Notes under the pieces: generated by a model | Database searches by the model: none | Seen by the model: the letters and a program-made list of their open reading frames with translations, nothing else | What the model was told of the DNA's origin: nothing | Origin: Ramlibacter sp. | Lineage (GTDB): Bacteria; Pseudomonadota; Gammaproteobacteria; Burkholderiales; Burkholderiaceae_C | Assembly (NCBI GenBank): GCA_028292245.1 | Contig: JAQGMS010000287.1 | Span: 1-64,000, forward strand | DNA length: 64,000 nt | Direction of reading: 5' to 3' | Shown: positions 61,177 through 64,000 of the stretch, piece by piece | Numbering within the stretch: the stretch's first letter is position 1 | Layout of the letters: each line of letters begins with the position of its first letter | Program-made: the position numbers and the translations under genes

Positions 61177-64000
61177 CAATTGGGCGCGCCTGCCGCGAGC
61201 GCTTCGCAACGCAGGGCGTCCAGCGGGTGACCCGCCGCGCGGAACTTGATGGCGGCAGTGGTGAACTGCTTCGAAGCCGCGGCCTCACCGTCGCCACGCG
61301 CCCGCGCGATATGCGCATGCACCTCGTCGAGCGAGGCATACCAGGCCGGCAAGCGCATCACGACATTGGCGAGGAATTCCGCCGAACGCGCGTAGTCGGC
61401 GGCGGCATCGAGCTTGCCCGCGCGCGCGGCGGCAATGGCGGCGGGCACCGCGAACGTGATGCGGCAGCCGGGGCAAGTCTCGAGAGGCCCGTGCACCGAC
61501 TCATGCGCGTCTTCCAGCGCCGCCAGTGCCGACTGCGGATCGGTGCTCAGGGTCATGCGCGCACCGTAGATCCGGTCCAGCAGGTGGAAACCGACGTCGG
61601 TCTGGCGCGCGATGTCCAGTGCTTCGTCGAGCAGGGCGCGCGCGTCGTGCGGCCGGCCGCGGTAATGCGCCACCTCCGCCAGCCGCTGCAGCGAGAAGGC
61701 TTCGCCGGTGGCGCCGCCGATGGCATGGTGCAGCCGGGCGCCCTGCGTCAGGTGTTCTTCGGCCGCTTGCAAGTCGCCGGCCAGCAGTTCCGCTTCGCCG
61801 CGCAGCGTCACGCCGAAGGCATGGCCGCGCGCCGCTCCCAGGCGCTGTGCCTCGGCAGCCAGCGCCTGCGCGAACGCGATGACTTCCGGATACGGCTGCG
61901 CGCCGTACAGAAAGCGTTGCGCCATGCACAACTGGCCGTCGAATACGCGCACCGCAAGATGCGGCAAGTGGCTGGTTTCACGCAGGTCGGCCCAGATGCT
62001 GCTGTGCAGTTCGCCGCGCGCGTGAGCGGCGGCGGCGTGTGCCCACGAAGCCACAACGATCGCCGCCGTGTCGCCGGTCTGCAGCGCGAGCCGCCGCGCC
62101 TGGCCGGCCTTCTGCGTTCCAATGCCGGGTTCCGCCATGCCCATCGCGGCGGCGCCGCTGTAAGCGAGGGCTTCGCACAACAGGCCTTCCACGCTGGTCG
62201 GACGGATGTCCTGCAGCGCCAGCAACGCGCCCTTGGGGTCGCCCTGCTTGATCTGGGCCAGCGCACCCTTGGCGCGCAGGTCGTGCGACGCCGATTCACT
62301 CACCGCTTCGGCCGCGGCGCGGTAGGCGGCCACGGCGGCCGGGTCGCCGATCGCGTCCAGGGCTTCGGCCTTCAGCCGCAGGGCTTCGGCGTGATCGACC
62401 TGGTAGGCCAGCAACGGGGCCAGGTGCCGCAGGGCGTCGGTGAAGGCGGCCAGACGCATGGCATCGCGCGCCGCCGCCAGCAGCCACGGAGCCGCCTCCA
62501 CCGGGCTGCCGCCGGCCAGCCAGTGGCGCGCGATCGCGGCCGGCGCCGCGTTCAGCCGCGCCAGCCGCTGCGCTGCGTCGCGGTGCATCCTGAGCCGCTG
62601 GTGCGGCGGGATCTGGTCGACCAGCGACTGGCGCACCAGCTCGTGCCGGAAGCGGTAGCGCGCGTCGGCGACCACCAGCACGCCTGCTTCGAGGGCCGTG
62701 TCGAGCAGCGCGAATGTCTCTTCCTCCGTGCCCGGCGACAGGGCCGCGGCAATGGAGGCATCCAGCTCGTCACCGGCCAGGGCCAGGCACTTCAGCAGCG
62801 ACATGGCGGGCGCGGGCACGTCGCACAGCCGCGCCGTGATGGCTTCGGTGGCGTTCGTTGGCAAGCGCGAGCCGGCCGTGGGTCCCGCGCTGCGGGCGAG
62901 TTCGATGGCGGCGAACGGGTTGCCGTCCGCCAGGCCGACGATGCGCTCGACCACCTCCGCGGACAGCGCTCGCGACGCGGCTTGCGCGACGAGGCCGGCG
63001 GCTTCGTCGCGGCCCAGCGGCTCGAGTTCGATCGCCAGCATGTGCCCGCCGCCTGCCAGGCGCGCCACGCCGCGCGCCAGGGCGGAGTCCGGTGCCGCGG
63101 GCCGCATGGCCAGCACGACCGACACCGGCCGGCCCGTCACCGCCAGGTGCAGCATGACATCGACATCGGCGTCACCGAGGAGGTGAGCATCATCGACTCG
63201 CAGCATGACAGGACCACCGTTCGACGCGGCCAGCAGCAGCCGGCGGAACGCGCCGATCACCTGGTGCCGCCCCAGCGGTCCTTGCAACGCGTCGGCCGGC
63301 ACGGCGAGCGGACTCAGCATCGCCAGCACCGAGCGCGCGGGGCCGCCGACGGCGTCCAGCACCGAGCGGTTCTCCAGGATCAGCCGCTCCGCCACTGCCG
63401 CGATCACCGCGTAAGGCCGGCCCGGTTGCGCCGCGTCGGCGTTGACGACGGTCCACTCGCGTTCGCGCGCCATCGTGCTCAATTGCCGGCAGAAAGCGGT
63501 CTTGCCGATGCCGGCCGGGCCGCGCAGGGCCAGGCCGCCCGGCTGCTCGCCCAACGGCTGGCCAGGTGCTGCGCGCAGCCACGATGCGGCCTGCGCCAGC
63601 TCCATCTGCCGGCCGATGAACGCCGGCCCGGATGGCAGCAGGCCTGCGACGCATTGCTCATACAGCGCTTCGGTTTCGCGATCGGGGGTCACGCCCAGCA
63701 CCTGCTGCAAGGCGGCGCGCAGGCGCGAGTACCAGCGGATGGCGGCGGCGCGATTGCCGGCCGCGAGCGCGCCGCGCATGAGTTCACGATGCGCGGGCTC
63801 GTCGGCGGGCTCGGCTTGCGCCAGCTGGTCCCAGCGCGCACCGGCGCGCAGCAGTTCGACGTAGCGCGAACGCAATTGGGCCCGCGCGCTTTCGGTCCAG
63901 GCTTCGTACTGCGAGGCGGGAAGAAGGTCGCCCTGGTAGCTGCTGGCCGCATCGGCGCAGGTTGCCGCATCGCGGCTTGCCAGCGCGGAATGCGCGCGTT
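61176..64000 (-). CDS. BTAD/AAA-ATPase transcriptional regulator (partial)
   Basis: The visible 941 codons are the C-terminal part of a large regulator of the AfsR/SARP-related type; the frame stays open to the right edge, so the N-terminal OmpR-type DNA-binding domain would lie beyond it. A BTAD helical domain (GDLLPASQYEAWTESARAQL, VLGVTPDRETEALYEQC) is followed by a STAND ATPase with Walker A GPAGIGKTAF and Walker B VMLRVDDAHLLGD, then a long TPR-like region with repeats such as ALVDEALDIARQT-like helices. A TTG at 63875 is not the true start. It is coupled to the RNB ribonuclease gene. Confidence 0.88.
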   Translation of the reverse strand, partial: RAHSALASRDAATCADAASSYQGDLLPASQYEAWTESARAQLRSRYVELLRAGARWDQLAQAEPADEPAHRELMRGALAAGNRAAAIRWYSRLRAALQQVLGVTPDRETEALYEQCVAGLLPSGPAFIGRQMELAQAASWLRAAPGQPLGEQPGGLALRGPAGIGKTAFCRQLSTMAREREWTVVNADAAQPGRPYAVIAAVAERLILENRSVLDAVGGPARSVLAMLSPLAVPADALQGPLGRHQVIGAFRRLLLAASNGGPVMLRVDDAHLLGDADVDVMLHLAVTGRPVSVVLAMRPAAPDSALARGVARLAGGGHMLAIELEPLGRDEAAGLVAQAASRALSAEVVERIVGLADGNPFAAIELARSAGPTAGSRLPTNATEAITARLCDVPAPAMSLLKCLALAGDELDASIAAALSPGTEEETFALLDTALEAGVLVVADARYRFRHELVRQSLVDQIPPHQRLRMHRDAAQRLARLNAAPAAIARHWLAGGSPVEAAPWLLAAARDAMRLAAFTDALRHLAPLLAYQVDHAEALRLKAEALDAIGDPAAVAAYRAAAEAVSESASHDLRAKGALAQIKQGDPKGALLALQDIRPTSVEGLLCEALAYSGAAAMGMAEPGIGTQKAGQARRLALQTGDTAAIVVASWAHAAAAHARGELHSSIWADLRETSHLPHLAVRVFDGQLCMAQRFLYGAQPYPEVIAFAQALAAEAQRLGAARGHAFGVTLRGEAELLAGDLQAAEEHLTQGARLHHAIGGATGEAFSLQRLAEVAHYRGRPHDARALLDEALDIARQTDVGFHLLDRIYGARMTLSTDPQSALAALEDAHESVHGPLETCPGCRITFAVPAAIAAARAGKLDAAADYARSAEFLANVVMRLPAWYASLDEVHAHIARARGDGEAAASKQFTTAAIKFRAAGHPLDALRCEALAAGAPN

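Noticed and set aside
1-64000. tRNA or rRNA genes, CRISPR arrays, prophage modules
   Set aside because: None of the characteristic sequences or repeats was recognised; absence was judged by eye only.

Overview
The window looks like a chromosomal segment of a high-GC betaproteobacterium, most likely Comamonadaceae (Ramlibacter/Variovorax-like). The grounds are gene content: five Bug-type tripartite tricarboxylate transporter (TTT) receptors or close relatives, two Gram-negative porins, CaiB/BaiF CoA-transferase, IclR/MarR-era catabolic organisation, DUF3606 and GlsB small stress genes, and RsbRD-type sensor proteins. No rRNA, tRNA or CRISPR array was seen. The genus is inference.

Layout. (1) 1-5.6 kb, minus strand: a catabolic operon made of an ABC importer (substrate-binding protein, ATPase, permease), an FAD oxidoreductase, a CoA-transferase and an enoyl-CoA hydratase cut by the left edge; the last three are joined by ATGA start/stop overlaps. 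(2) 5.9-22.8 kb: housekeeping and accessory genes, including a YXWXPG-repeat envelope protein, small stress proteins, fpr, a methyltransferase, a sorbosone-dehydrogenase-like protein, an aldo/keto reductase, two convergent polyphosphate kinases of different PPK2 subfamilies, a tetR-SDR-MATE operon with a perfect palindromic operator, an aminotransferase and several secreted proteins of unknown function. (3) 22.84-26.38 kb: a lower-GC island that I read as an integron-type gene-cassette array without an integrase. Four small orphan genes alternate with attC-like sites, and an IS3-family element sits inside one attC; part of the same attC/IS junction is repeated at the right border. (4) 26.4-31 kb: oxidoreductase plus glycosyltransferase pair, small proteins, and a sensor-like protein that lacks a kinase domain.

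(5) 31-59.6 kb: a large catabolic region. It contains a D(-)-tartrate dehydratase (tarD-like, all catalytic residues present), two fumarylacetoacetate-hydrolase-family proteins, an amidohydrolase, a small NifU-like protein, an alpha/beta hydrolase, an LVIVD-repeat protein, a class II aldolase, two DoxX proteins, two porins, an MFS transporter, a VOC protein and regulators of MarR, AraC, LuxR (two) and TetR type. TTT receptors occur without any TctA/TctB membrane genes, so uptake must use membrane components encoded elsewhere. A shared operator motif, GGTTY-N6-GAAC, occurs four times in two promoters 9 kb apart and suggests a local regulon. The region shows scars: an IS4-type transposase remnant, a dehydrogenase remnant, and a duplicated LuxR/aldolase leader whose second copy keeps only the two ends of the unit.

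(6) 59.7-64 kb, minus strand: an RNB-domain ribonuclease translationally coupled to a large BTAD/AAA ATPase regulator that runs off the right edge.

Functions are given from recognised motifs and family memory; no database search was run.
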